Positions 1 to 8,645 of a DNA stretch of 64,000 bases are shown piece after piece. How positions within the stretch are numbered: position 1 is the stretch's first letter; every line of letters begins with the position of its first letter. Both the position numbers and the translations under genes were made by a program. The stretch is from the NCBI GenBank assembly GCA_009711785.1, contig VENA01000017.1, positions 1 through 64,000 of the forward strand. Reading direction: 5' to 3'. Below the pieces are notes generated by a model. The model had not been told where the DNA came from. It did no database searches and saw only the letters and a program-made list of their open reading frames with translations. The DNA is from Bacillota bacterium. Its GTDB lineage: Bacteria > Bacillota > Clostridia > Tissierellales > MES13.

Positions 1-2
1 CG

Positions 3-437
3 CCACATAAAAATGAAGAAGAAAGCAAAAAAATTATAAAGATGTTTATTGAAAATAATGATACATATGCTATTGTTTTAAAATCAGAAAATAAAGTTAT
101 TGGAGGTATTGGACTTCATAATAGAAAGCCTGATGATAGTCTTTCTAATTTAAAACAAAGAGAAATAGGATATGTTTTAAACCCTAAATATTGGGGAAAA
201 GGAATTACTCCTGAAGCAGTAAATTGTTTAATTAAATATGGCTTTAATGAGTTAGATTTAGACCTAATATGGTGTGGACATTATGATTTTAACCATAATT
301 CAAAGAGAGTAAATGAAAAATGTGGATTTAAATATAGGTTTAAAAGGAATGAAAAATTAAAATTATTGGATAATAAGAAAGTTACTACTCTATACTATTG
401 TATATATAAGTCAGATTATTTAAAACATAATAAATAA
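3..437 (+). CDS. GNAT-family N-acetyltransferase (5' end outside window)
   Basis: This is a RimJ/RimL-type acetyltransferase that would move an acetyl group from acetyl-CoA to an amine; the substrate is not predictable. The frame is open from the left edge, so the first in-frame ATG at 42 is internal and the true start lies upstream. The acetyl-CoA-binding motif A is visible as GYVLNPKYWGKGITPEAV, and the late NSKRVNEKCGFK segment is the usual GNAT motif B 'N..S..v.eK.GF'. A strong terminator follows directly, so it ends its own transcript. Confidence 0.85.
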   Translation, partial: PHKNEEESKKIIKMFIENNDTYAIVLKSENKVIGGIGLHNRKPDDSLSNLKQREIGYVLNPKYWGKGITPEAVNCLIKYGFNELDLDLIWCGHYDFNHNSKRVNEKCGFKYRFKRNEKLKLLDNKKVTTLYYCIYKSDYLKHNK

Positions 438-465
438 AATTTATTAACTTTTACTCAATAGGGGA

Positions 466-506
466 TAAAATAAACTACTGGATATCATCCGGTAGTTTAT
501 TTTATT
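466..506 (+). terminator. Rho-independent terminator after the GNAT gene
   Basis: A 16-bp stem (467-482 with 488-503) has a 5-nt loop and a T-rich tail. It separates the GNAT gene from the promoter that follows. Confidence 0.8.
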
Positions 507-538
507 TAAGAAAAATTATTTCAACTAGACTAAAAAAG

Positions 539-568
539 TTGACAAAATATATAAAATAGGTATATAAT
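539..568 (+). promoter_or_regulatory. Sigma-A-type promoter for the zinc-finger gene
   Basis: TTGACA (539-544) and TATAAT (563-568) are both perfect consensus with an 18-bp spacer, placed about 60 bp before the ATG at 631. Confidence 0.75.
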
Positions 569-630
569 TTTAGTAACATATGTAATAGCTAAACATATAT
601 AACGTATTACAACAAAGAGGAGATATAAAT

Positions 631-1545
631 ATGGATGGAAAGATTGATTTAGTAGGTAGTTTTGCAACGGATTGGATTAGATATAGTGACTATGATATTA
701 AAGAAACATCAACAGGTGATATATATATAACACCATCTGAAAATGCAAGCTTTAGTATGTATAACCCGTTTAATGTGGCGGAAGATTTAATTATAAACTT
801 AATAACTCTTGGAGATATTGCTTTAAAACTAGAAAAGGAAATGAATAAAAAAAATAAAGAAAAGTTATATAATGAAATTTTAATATTTGCTAAGAAATAT
901 GGTTTGCTTGGACTTATTAGTGCTAGTGTATATAATCAAAATATAGTAGGAGATGAAAAAGTTTTATTAATTGAAAATAATCATATAACTAAAGAAAAAA
1001 TAATGGATGAAAGTAAGTATATAAATCAGTTCATCCCCTTTGTAGAAGATGATGATATAACAATTAATAAATATAAAAATTGTGTAGATATTGTTAAAAG
1101 GGAGGATTCACCTAAGTTTTATGGAAAGCGTCCAGTTATATTAGATCTTGTTTTCTCTAAGTTTTATTCAGAAAAAATTAATTGGATTATAGATTTTGCT
1201 AAAATGATAGCTAAACATTTTAATCAGCTATTGGTATATAAAAATACATCAGTTAATTTAACAGAAAATGTTACGATTATGGCAGGAAAATTCCATGCTC
1301 GAAAAATAGGTTTTACAATTAATCAGTTAGATAAAACAACAATCGCATGGGAGTTTGATTCCTTAAAAACTACAATAGAAACCATATATGCCTTTGCAGT
1401 TACAGATGAAAAAATAGTATTTAATAGATGTAAACATTGTAAAAATGTTTTTATTGCTAATAATATTAGATCTAAATATTGTGATGTATCTTGTAGAAAT
1501 CGTGCAAATGTTAAAAAAAGCAGGGAAAGAAAATCTAATAAATAG
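631..1545 (+). CDS. hypothetical protein with C-terminal CGNR/DUF6076-like zinc finger
   Basis: A 304-residue soluble protein of unknown function. The N-terminal ~260 residues show no motif I recognise. The C-terminus carries a treble-clef-like zinc site, CKHCKNVF...SKYCDVSC, followed by a basic tail (RNRANVKKSRERKSNK). The spacing resembles CGNR-type or DUF6076 zinc fingers, which suggests nucleic-acid binding. The start at 631 has a good ribosome-binding site (AGAGGAG) and a consensus promoter. It is transcribed alone. The family name is tentative; the zinc-finger call is firmer. Confidence 0.7.
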   Translation: MDGKIDLVGSFATDWIRYSDYDIKETSTGDIYITPSENASFSMYNPFNVAEDLIINLITLGDIALKLEKEMNKKNKEKLYNEILIFAKKYGLLGLISASVYNQNIVGDEKVLLIENNHITKEKIMDESKYINQFIPFVEDDDITINKYKNCVDIVKREDSPKFYGKRPVILDLVFSKFYSEKINWIIDFAKMIAKHFNQLLVYKNTSVNLTENVTIMAGKFHARKIGFTINQLDKTTIAWEFDSLKTTIETIYAFAVTDEKIVFNRCKHCKNVFIANNIRSKYCDVSCRNRANVKKSRERKSNK

Positions 1546-1660
1546 TGTAAAAAAGATAAGTATGAAATATGTAAAAATAGATATATTTAATAGATAATAA
1601 AGAACCCACTTTGGGATATAAATAATTATTGATGGAGAGGTGCTTAAAAAGAAAGGACAA

Positions 1661-1724
1661 TACTAGCCTACTAGAATATATTTGAATATCTGATTTAAGG
1701 TAGATGGGTACTAGTAGGTTAGTA
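1661..1724 (+). repeat. inverted repeat / long hairpin in the 5' region of the ABC operon
   Basis: Arms 1661-1674 and 1711-1724 pair over 14 bp with one G-U, around a loop of about 36 nt. No T-run follows, so it is not a standard terminator. It lies about 120 bp before the ABC operon start in an otherwise featureless 300-bp gap (1546-1846). It could be a protein-binding palindrome or an RNA structure. Confidence 0.5.
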
Positions 1725-1846
1725 ATATAACATATACATAAATTAAAATTTCCAATTGTTATTTGACAGTAACATAAGAGTGTAATTTGATGTATCTATC
1801 TTATTTTTATTATAAATGTAATTATAATTTTTTCAGGAGGATTTTA

Positions 1847-2770
1847 ATGAATTCAAATATGATAGAAATAAAAAAATTAAATAAGTCTTTTAAAGATAAA
1901 TTAATTATTGATAAGCTAAATTTAGAAGTTAAAAAGGGCGACATATTTGGATTTTTAGGACCTAATGGTTCAGGAAAAACAACTACAATTCGGATGTTAC
2001 TAAACCTTATTTATCCAGATGATGGAACAATAAAAATAAATGGATATAACATAAAAAAAGATTTTGATAAAGTTGTAGATAATATAGGAGCTATTGTTGA
2101 AAATCCAAAGTTTTATCCATATTTGTCTGCTCGTAAGAATTTAAAACTTATGGCAAATCTAATTAGTAACTTATCTAATGATAGAGTAAATGAAGTATTA
2201 AAGACAGTAGGCCTTTATAATAGAGCAGATGATAAAGTTAATACTTATTCATTAGGAATGAAGCAAAGATTAGGGATTGCAAACGCCTTACTTAATAAAC
2301 CTGAGCTTGTGATATTAGATGAACCAACTAATGGGTTAGATCCAAAGGGTATGAAGGAAATAAGGGATTTAATTACAAGGTTAGCTAAAGAGAATAATAT
2401 AACATTTTTTATTTCCACACATCTTTTAAATGAAGTAGAACAAATATGTAATAGAGCTGTAATTATAAAAAATGGCAAAGTTATTTCTCAAGGAAATGTT
2501 AAGGATTTAATTAATATAGATCATGAAATTTTAGAGATACATACAGAAGATGGAAAAAAGGCGTATACTTATATAAATGATCTAAGCTATGTGAAAAATG
2601 TTAAAGTAACAAAACAAGGGATCAGAGTACAAATTGAGAAGAATAAAAGCGATAAACTTAATAAATTGCTTATAAATAAAGGCATAGATATTAAATATTC
2701 AATCCCTATTAAACAGAGTTTAGAAGAGTATTTTTTAAAGCTTATAAACGAAGGTGATAAAAGTGATTAA
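1847..2770 (+). CDS. ABC transporter ATP-binding protein (BcrA/antibiotic-export type)
   Basis: This is the nucleotide-binding subunit of an ABC-2 exporter, 307 residues. Walker A is GPNGSGKTT (about 38-46), the signature is YSLGMKQR, Walker B is LVILDEPTNGLDP, and the H-loop lies in FISTHLLNEVEQ. The C-terminal extension of about 90 residues is usual for BcrA/bacitracin-export ATPases. The ATG at 1847 follows a strong AGGAGG; an upstream in-frame ATG at 1787 lacks such a site. It overlaps the permease gene by a few bases, so the two are translationally coupled. Family members often confer self-resistance to peptide antibiotics; the substrate here is unknown. Confidence 0.88.
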   Translation: MNSNMIEIKKLNKSFKDKLIIDKLNLEVKKGDIFGFLGPNGSGKTTTIRMLLNLIYPDDGTIKINGYNIKKDFDKVVDNIGAIVENPKFYPYLSARKNLKLMANLISNLSNDRVNEVLKTVGLYNRADDKVNTYSLGMKQRLGIANALLNKPELVILDEPTNGLDPKGMKEIRDLITRLAKENNITFFISTHLLNEVEQICNRAVIIKNGKVISQGNVKDLINIDHEILEIHTEDGKKAYTYINDLSYVKNVKVTKQGIRVQIEKNKSDKLNKLLINKGIDIKYSIPIKQSLEEYFLKLINEGDKSD

Positions 2771-3536
2771 TATAATACAAAATGAGATTAGTAAGATTTT
2801 TTCAAGAAAAAAGATATATATTTTTATTAGTATCTTATTTATTGTAGCTTTGATTAATCTATTAAATTCTTTAATTACAAGAAATCTATTTGCTTCCCAG
2901 GATTATGGTCAAACTTTCCCATTACTTTTATTTGATTCAGTGGCAAGTTTAGTAATTCCAATATTTGTCGTAGTTTTAATCGCATCAATGGTTACAGATG
3001 AATATTTAGATGGGTCATTGAAATTAACATTATTACGTAAAGTATCAAGAAATCAATTGTTATTAGGGAAAATGGGAGCACTATTTGTAGTATTATTTTT
3101 ACTTTTATTGTTTTTATTAATAGTTGGTTATACAATTGGAATATCGTTTTTTGGATGGGGTAAAGTTTTTTTATTAAAGGGAAAAGAATTATCATCTAGT
3201 CAAGGGATATTGTTTACTTTGTCAGTTTATACTACATCGTTATTATCATATATATCGTTTGGTATGATTATTTTATTATTCTCAGTAACAATAGATAATT
3301 CTGGTTCGGTAGTTGCTTTAGGCTTAGTTACACTTATTTCTTGGGTTTTTATAGGTGAGATATTTCATAAAATTTCACCATATTTGATAACTGATTATTT
3401 TAATACATATAATCTTTTCATATCAAATCCAAGTAAAGAAAAGATTATTTTTAGCTTTGGAGTTATATTTTTATACAGCATTTCTTTTTATTTATTAAGT
3501 TTTAAAATATTTAATAATAAGGATTTATTAAAGTAA
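2754..3536 (+). CDS. ABC-2 type permease (partner of the upstream ATPase)
   Basis: A 260-residue membrane protein with about six hydrophobic segments, starting with a short cytoplasmic N-terminus (NIIQNEISKIFSRKK) typical of BcrB/NatB-like permeases. It overlaps the ATPase stop codon. The start is either GTG 2754 or GTG 2763; the latter is better spaced from GAAGGTG. It should form an exporter with the preceding ATPase. The substrate cannot be predicted. Confidence 0.82.
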   Translation: MIKVINIIQNEISKIFSRKKIYIFISILFIVALINLLNSLITRNLFASQDYGQTFPLLLFDSVASLVIPIFVVVLIASMVTDEYLDGSLKLTLLRKVSRNQLLLGKMGALFVVLFLLLLFLLIVGYTIGISFFGWGKVFLLKGKELSSSQGILFTLSVYTTSLLSYISFGMIILLFSVTIDNSGSVVALGLVTLISWVFIGEIFHKISPYLITDYFNTYNLFISNPSKEKIIFSFGVIFLYSISFYLLSFKIFNNKDLLK

Positions 3537-3698
3537 ATTTAAAAGAACCCATATGGGGTTTAGATACTTAATTATAGGAAAGAAAGGTTAAACTCTTAAA
3601 GTAAGGTTTGTCTTTAATTTAAGACTATGATAACATATAAAGCTGTGAAAATAATCTTTTTATATTAGAATTATCATAACGAATGGAGGAAATGAATT

Positions 3699-4058
3699 AT
3701 GTACACTTTACCAAATTGTCCAAAATGTAATTCAGAATATACTTATGAGGATGGAAATCTTATTATCTGTCCAGAATGTAGCCATGAATGGATTTTAAAA
3801 AAAGAAACTGAGAATAATGAAGAAAAGAAAGCTACTGAAGATATAAATGTTACTAAGGATGCAAATGGAAATATCTTAAACGATGGAGATTCTGTAACAG
3901 TAATAAAAGATCTTAAAGTAAAGGGAAGTTCATCAGCTCTAAAAAGAGGTACAAAAGTAAAGAATATCCAATTAATTGATGGAGATCATGATATTGATTG
4001 TAAAATTTCTGGTTTTGGAGCTATGAAATTGAAATCTGAATTTGTAAAAAAGGTATAA
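3699..4058 (+). CDS. PhnA/YjdM-family zinc-ribbon protein
   Basis: A 119-residue protein with an N-terminal zinc ribbon ([21 protein letters not shown]) and the C-terminal PhnA/YjdM domain ([17 protein letters not shown]...[14 protein letters not shown]). The length fits the family. The name 'alkylphosphonate utilisation' is historical; no phosphonate genes are nearby and the function is poorly defined. A good ribosome-binding site (GGAGG) precedes the ATG, and a terminator follows. Confidence 0.88.
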   Translation: MYTLPNCPKCNSEYTYEDGNLIICPECSHEWILKKETENNEEKKATEDINVTKDANGNILNDGDSVTVIKDLKVKGSSSALKRGTKVKNIQLIDGDHDIDCKISGFGAMKLKSEFVKKV

Positions 4059-4085
4059 TTATTAATAATATATAAGTATAGATTT

Positions 4086-4117
4086 AGCTAGGGAATAAAC
4101 CTAGCTTTCTTTTTTTG
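4086..4117 (+). terminator. Rho-independent terminator after phnA-like gene
   Basis: A 7-bp stem (AGCTAGG/CCTAGCT) is followed by a T-rich run. Confidence 0.65.
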
Positions 4118-4161
4118 TTTAAAAAAAGCAAATGATATTAATACTAAAAAGAATTCTAATA

Positions 4162-4196
4162 TAATAAAAAGAACTATATGGGGGACATATAGTTCC
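4162..4196 (-). terminator. Rho-independent terminator of the 68-aa minus-strand gene
   Basis: The stem pairs 4171-4180 with 4186-4195, and on the minus strand it is followed by TTTTTATTAT. Confidence 0.65.
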
Positions 4197-4220
4197 TTTA
4201 AATGATAGGAGTATTAACTT

Positions 4221-4427
4221 TTAATCATCAAGACTATATGTGAAAGGATAAACATCTTCTGCAGTTTTACCTAAATCACTAGCAAACCTTTGAGCATCAA
4301 TTTCTTCTACTATTCCATTATCTTTGTGGATTTTCATATTCCATACTTCTCCTTTATTATTAACTAAAAGGTCTGCTTTATATGTTGTACCATCATCAAA
4401 TTTCACTGTTCCTTTTTTCCAAGGCAT
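4221..4427 (-). CDS. small hypothetical protein (68 aa)
   Basis: The family is not recognised. It is a short soluble protein with a beta-rich start (MPWKKGTVKFDDGTTYKADL) and an acidic end (SLDD). It has a clear ribosome-binding site (AAAGGAG, 8 nt before the ATG) and its own terminator, so it is likely a real monocistronic gene. It is divergent from the AIM24-like gene. Confidence 0.7.
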   Translation of the reverse strand: MPWKKGTVKFDDGTTYKADLLVNNKGEVWNMKIHKDNGIVEEIDAQRFASDLGKTAEDVYPFTYSLDD

Positions 4428-4574
4428 TAAAAAACACTCCTTTCTTAAGTTTATTATCTGGAGTTTTTTGAAATTTATTTAATGAAAATTTTACAAAAAA
4501 AATCATATATTAGTTTAATAATTTAGTTAATTATAATAAAATATAATATATATAAAGAAAGGATGTGAATTTCT

Positions 4575-5330
4575 ATGGCGGATATAATTGATTATAAGAT
4601 ACATGGAGATGATATGCAGATAGTAGAAATTGAACTTGATCCTGGTGAAGGTGTGAGAGCTGAGGCAGGAGCTATGATGTATATGGAAGATGATATTGAA
4701 ATGCAAACTTCAACTGGTGGTGGACTTTTTAAAGGATTTAAAAGGGCTATTACAGGGGAAAGTTTTTTTATTACAACTTTTTTGTATAATGGTAGAAAAA
4801 AAGGACATGCAGCCTTTGGAGCTCCTTATCCAGGAAAGATAATACCTTTAAAACTAGAGGATTTTGGTGGAAGATTTATTTGTCAAAAGGATGCTTTTTT
4901 ATGTGCTGCTAATGGAATTGAAATAGAAGTTGAATTAACTAAGAGATTGGGATCTGGTTTCTTCGGTGGAGAAGGTTTTATTTTACAAAGATTAGAAGGT
5001 AATGGAATGGCATTTGTACATGCTGGAGGAACTATTATAAAAAAAGAATTATCCGCAGGGGAAAGATTAAGGGTTGATACAGGATGTTTAGTAGGATTTG
5101 ATCCTAGTGTTGATTATGACATTAATTTTGTTGGAGGATTTAAAAATGCACTATTTGGAGGAGAAGGATTATTTCTTGCTAATTTAACAGGACCTGGAAC
5201 TGTTTATCTACAAAGCTTACCTCTATCAAGATTAGCCGATAGAATCTTTGCAGCAGCAAAGTTTAAACAAGTAGGAGAAAATAAAGGAGTAGCAGGAGGA
5301 TTTTTAGGAGATATACTTAATGGAGATTAA
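4575..5330 (+). CDS. TIGR00266 / AIM24-family protein
   Basis: A 251-residue protein of the AIM24 (TIGR00266) family, a glycine-rich beta-structure fold. Recognisable segments include [22 protein letters not shown] near the N-terminus, repeated FFGGEGF/FGGEGLF motifs, and [10 protein letters not shown]. Bacterial members have no firmly assigned function; the mitochondrial relative affects inner-membrane organisation. The ATG follows AAAGGATG. It is monocistronic and lies upstream of the trpS T-box. Confidence 0.88.
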   Translation: MADIIDYKIHGDDMQIVEIELDPGEGVRAEAGAMMYMEDDIEMQTSTGGGLFKGFKRAITGESFFITTFLYNGRKKGHAAFGAPYPGKIIPLKLEDFGGRFICQKDAFLCAANGIEIEVELTKRLGSGFFGGEGFILQRLEGNGMAFVHAGGTIIKKELSAGERLRVDTGCLVGFDPSVDYDINFVGGFKNALFGGEGLFLANLTGPGTVYLQSLPLSRLADRIFAAAKFKQVGENKGVAGGFLGDILNGD

Positions 5331-5380
5331 ATTTTACTTGAATAAAAGTAAGATTTATGACATAATATACTATAATATAG

Positions 5381-5606
5381 ACAAAACTATGACTAAGAGT
5401 AGTAAGTTAGAATACTAACACTAGCGATTCAGGGATGGTGAAAGCCTGAAGTTAAGTGCTAACTGAATGGACTTAGGAGTTTGAATTTGAAATAAGTAGA
5501 ATTTGACGGTTACCTCCGTTATGGGTTTAAGAGGGCCTTTAGGCCAATTAGAGTGGTACCGCGATGTTACCCTTCGTCTCTATTTAGAGATGAAGGGTTT
5601 TTTATA
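5381..5606 (+). promoter_or_regulatory. T-box leader (tRNA-Trp) of trpS
   Basis: This untranslated leader controls trpS by binding uncharged tRNA. The T-box core AGAGTGGTACCGCG is at 5550-5563. The specifier codon UGG is at 5468-5470, set five bases before a GGAG element, the same spacing as in the val and thr leaders of this window. A terminator hairpin (5569-5605) with a T-run lies just before the ribosome-binding site. Uncharged tRNA-Trp should stabilise the antiterminator and allow readthrough. Confidence 0.93.
5569..5605 (+). terminator. T-box conditional terminator (trpS)
   Basis: The stem ACCCTTCGTCTC/GAGATGAAGGGT is followed by six Ts. It is the off-state structure of the trpS T-box. 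Confidence 0.85.
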
Positions 5607-5627
5607 TTTAAAGAAGGAGGAATGAAA

Positions 5628-6629
5628 ATGGGTGATAAAAAAGTTATTTTTAGTGGTGTTCAACCATCGGGTGATTTAACCATAGGTAATTATTTAGGGG
5701 CTATTAGAAATTGGGTAGATCTTCAGGATGAATATGATTGCTATTATTGTATAGTTGATTTACACGCAATTACAGTTCCACAGGTTGCTAAGGATTTAAG
5801 AAGACGTACACTGGAAGTTTTAGCACAATATATGGCTGCAGGTCTTGATCCTGAAAAGGTTACTTTATTTGTTCAATCCCACGTATCAGCCCATGCTGAA
5901 CTTGCTTGGGTATTAAATTGTATGACTTATATGGGAGAATTAAATAGAATGACTCAATTTAAAGAAAAATCTAGAAAGTCAGAGGCTAATTTAAATGCTG
6001 GACTATTTACATACCCTGCATTAATGGCTTCGGATATCTTATTATATCAGGCAAATGCTGTACCTGTAGGAGATGACCAAAAACAACATTTAGAACTAGC
6101 AAGAGATTTAGCTAATAGATTTAATAATAGATATAGTGATACTTTTAAAATACCTGAACCTTTAATTTCAAAGGTAGGTGCAAGGATAATGGATCTACAA
6201 GATCCAACTAGTAAAATGTCTAAATCTAGTGAAAATGAAAATGGATATATATTAATAAAAGATGACCCTAAAACAATAAAAAGAAAGATAAAGAGAGCTG
6301 TAACTGATTCTATCGGAGAAGTTAACTATAGTGATGATCAGCCGGGTATAAAAAATATGATTACAATATATTCAAAATTTAGCGGAGAAAGTTATGAAGA
6401 AATAGTAAACAAATATAAAGGCGAAGGTTATGGTAAATTTAAAGGTGATTTAGCTGAAGTCATAATTGAAGGTTTAAGGCCAGTTAGAGAACGATTTGAA
6501 GAATTAATGAGTAATAAAGATTATTTAGAAAACGTGTATAATGAAGGAGCAAAAAAAGCAGAAAGGGTAGCTAGAAAAACTTTAAGTAAGGTATATAGAA
6601 AGACTGGTTTCATAAAAAGAAAGTATTAA
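5628..6629 (+). CDS. trpS: tryptophanyl-tRNA synthetase
   Basis: A class I aminoacyl-tRNA synthetase that charges tRNA-Trp, 333 residues, the usual length. The N-terminal GVQPSGDLTIGNYLGA holds the HIGH-like motif, and SKMSKSSENE (about residue 196) is the KMSKS loop. The ATG at 5628 is 7 nt after AAGGAGG; the in-frame ATG at 5622 is too close to it, and longer starts fall inside the T-box terminator. Expression is governed by the Trp T-box just upstream. A terminator follows. Confidence 0.95.
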   Translation: MGDKKVIFSGVQPSGDLTIGNYLGAIRNWVDLQDEYDCYYCIVDLHAITVPQVAKDLRRRTLEVLAQYMAAGLDPEKVTLFVQSHVSAHAELAWVLNCMTYMGELNRMTQFKEKSRKSEANLNAGLFTYPALMASDILLYQANAVPVGDDQKQHLELARDLANRFNNRYSDTFKIPEPLISKVGARIMDLQDPTSKMSKSSENENGYILIKDDPKTIKRKIKRAVTDSIGEVNYSDDQPGIKNMITIYSKFSGESYEEIVNKYKGEGYGKFKGDLAEVIIEGLRPVRERFEELMSNKDYLENVYNEGAKKAERVARKTLSKVYRKTGFIKRKY

Positions 6630-6632
6630 TAA

Positions 6633-6669
6633 AATAATACCCACAATGGAGTTTGTGGGTATTATTTAA
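6633..6669 (+). terminator. Rho-independent terminator after trpS
   Basis: A 14-bp stem (6633-6646 with 6653-6666) carries a short T tail. Confidence 0.8.
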
Positions 6670-6716
6670 ACTTTTGGGTATATATCTTGATGTAACCAAT
6701 GAAAAGGAGGTGTATT

Positions 6717-8456
6717 ATGAAGGATTCAGATATTATGAAAATAAAAGAAAAATTAGATAAAAATATTAAAAAGAATCAGAATTTAAAAGGAAAAGTAAAA
6801 TTAGCAACAAAGGTTTTTGAAAATGCAATAGAGGGAATAGTTATAACTGATAAAAATGCTTTTATAGAGTGGGCAAATCCTGCATTCACTAAGATTACTG
6901 GATACACTGTAAAAGAGGCAATAGGAGAAAAACCTTCAATATTAAAATCTAATAAACATAATAAAGATTTTTATAAAAAGATGTGGGATGCATTGATAAA
7001 TGAAGGGAAATGGGCCGGTGAAATATGGAATAGAAGAAGAAGCGGAGAAGCTTATCCAGAATGGCTTACAATTATGGCTGTAAAAGATGAATATGGGAAT
7101 ACGACTAAATATATATCTGTATTTAATGATTTAACAAAACTAAAAAGAAACGAAGATGATTTAAATTATAAAACTTATTATGATGCTTTAACAGGTCTTC
7201 CTAATAGACTTTTATATACAGATAGACTTAAGGATTCAATACATATAGCAAAGGAAAATGATAATAAATTAGCGGTTATGTTTTTAGATATAGATGATTT
7301 TAAAAAGGTAAATGAAGGATTAGGACATATCATAGGAGATGTTTTATTAAAAAAGGTAGCAAAAAGATTAAACTCAGTTGTAAAAAAGGGAAATACAGTA
7401 GCACGTATGAGTGGAGACGAATTTATGATAATGTGTCCAAATTATAAAAATGAACAAGCAATTATAAATGAAGTTAATAAAATACTTAAAGTATTTAATG
7501 ACCCATTTGATGTAGAGGAACATAAGGTTTATATAACTGCTAGTATAGGTATTAGTTTATATCCAGAGGATGGTACTGATTCAAATTTATTAATTAAAAA
7601 TGCCCATTCTGCAATGTATAAGTCAAAGGAGTATTCTGGGAAGAAGTATACTTGGTATAGACCTAATATGAATAAAAAGGCAGAAGAAAGATTAGTTTTA
7701 GAAAATGATATGCAAGATGCCTTAATAAATGAAGAATTTAGTCTTTATTACCAGCCAAAAGTAGATAGTAAAACTAATAAAATAGTTAGTTTAGAAGCAC
7801 TTATTAGATGGAATCATCCAACAAAGGGAATGATATCTCCTGGAGCATTTATTCCTGTAGCTGAAGAAAGTGGTTTTATACTTTTATTAGGAGAATGGAT
7901 ACTAAAAAAGGCTTGTAAAGATATAAAAGAGATTAATAAAAAGGTAAAGAGTAAAATAACTGTTTCAGTTAATTTATCAGCAAAACAATTTGAATCAGAT
8001 AATATTTTAAATACGGTTGATTTAGCGATAAATAATGCAGAAATAAAAACTAATTTACTAGATTTAGAAGTTACAGAAACAACTGCTATGAAAAATGAGA
8101 GAAATGCTTTCAAAATAATGAATGAAATGAAAAAAAGAGGTATGACTTTATCGATTGATGATTTTGGGACAGGCTATTCTTCTTTAAATTATTTAAAAAG
8201 AGTACCGAGTAATACAATTAAAATAGATAAGAGTTTTATTGATAATATAGCTATTAAAAAATGTGATGCTACAATAGTTAAAAGTCTTATAACTATGTGT
8301 CATAGTCTTGGTAAAAATGTGGTAGCAGAAGGTGTTGAAACAAAGGAACAATTAGAAATGCTAAAAGAATTTGGATGTAATCAAATACAAGGATATATAT
8401 ATGCACCACCTTTACCTCTAGAAGAAATAAAAGAAATGATTATTAAGCAAGAATAG
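6717..8456 (+). CDS. PAS-GGDEF-EAL cyclic-di-GMP signalling protein
   Basis: A 579-residue cytoplasmic protein. A PAS domain (about 40-145) is followed by a GGDEF domain whose signature reads SGDEF (S232), then an EAL domain (about 340-579) with SLEALIRWNHP, LEVTET, DDFGTGYSSL, KIDKSFI and VAEGVET all present. The EAL half therefore looks like a competent c-di-GMP phosphodiesterase. The SGDEF variant keeps the catalytic Glu, so cyclase activity is possible. There is no transmembrane segment, so sensing is probably by the PAS domain. The ATG at 6717 follows AAGGAGGTG. Confidence 0.92.
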   Translation: MKDSDIMKIKEKLDKNIKKNQNLKGKVKLATKVFENAIEGIVITDKNAFIEWANPAFTKITGYTVKEAIGEKPSILKSNKHNKDFYKKMWDALINEGKWAGEIWNRRRSGEAYPEWLTIMAVKDEYGNTTKYISVFNDLTKLKRNEDDLNYKTYYDALTGLPNRLLYTDRLKDSIHIAKENDNKLAVMFLDIDDFKKVNEGLGHIIGDVLLKKVAKRLNSVVKKGNTVARMSGDEFMIMCPNYKNEQAIINEVNKILKVFNDPFDVEEHKVYITASIGISLYPEDGTDSNLLIKNAHSAMYKSKEYSGKKYTWYRPNMNKKAEERLVLENDMQDALINEEFSLYYQPKVDSKTNKIVSLEALIRWNHPTKGMISPGAFIPVAEESGFILLLGEWILKKACKDIKEINKKVKSKITVSVNLSAKQFESDNILNTVDLAINNAEIKTNLLDLEVTETTAMKNERNAFKIMNEMKKRGMTLSIDDFGTGYSSLNYLKRVPSNTIKIDKSFIDNIAIKKCDATIVKSLITMCHSLGKNVVAEGVETKEQLEMLKEFGCNQIQGYIYAPPLPLEEIKEMIIKQE

Positions 8457-8484
8457 CCTCTAAATTTTAGAGGCTATTTAATAT
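8454..8484 (+). terminator. Rho-independent terminator overlapping the EAL gene stop
   Basis: The stem TAGCCTCTAAA/TTTAGAGGCTA begins in the stop codon itself and is followed by an AT-rich tail. Confidence 0.7.
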
Positions 8485-8645
8485 TTTTAAATAAAAAAAT
8501 TATACATAGTAATTATACTTCAAAAAGTATAATAACTTAATGAGAACAAATACTAATAATATTAGTATTAAAAACAAATAGATTATCTGTAGTTTTATTA
8601 TATTTAAATGATTTTGTAAAAATATAAAAGAAAAAAGGAGATAGG

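Noticed and set aside
1599..3560. The shared words AAAGAACCCA at about 1600 and 3542 after two genes, as a possible repeat family
   Set aside because: Similarity ends after about ten bases and both fit weak terminator-like hairpins; there is too little to call a repeat.
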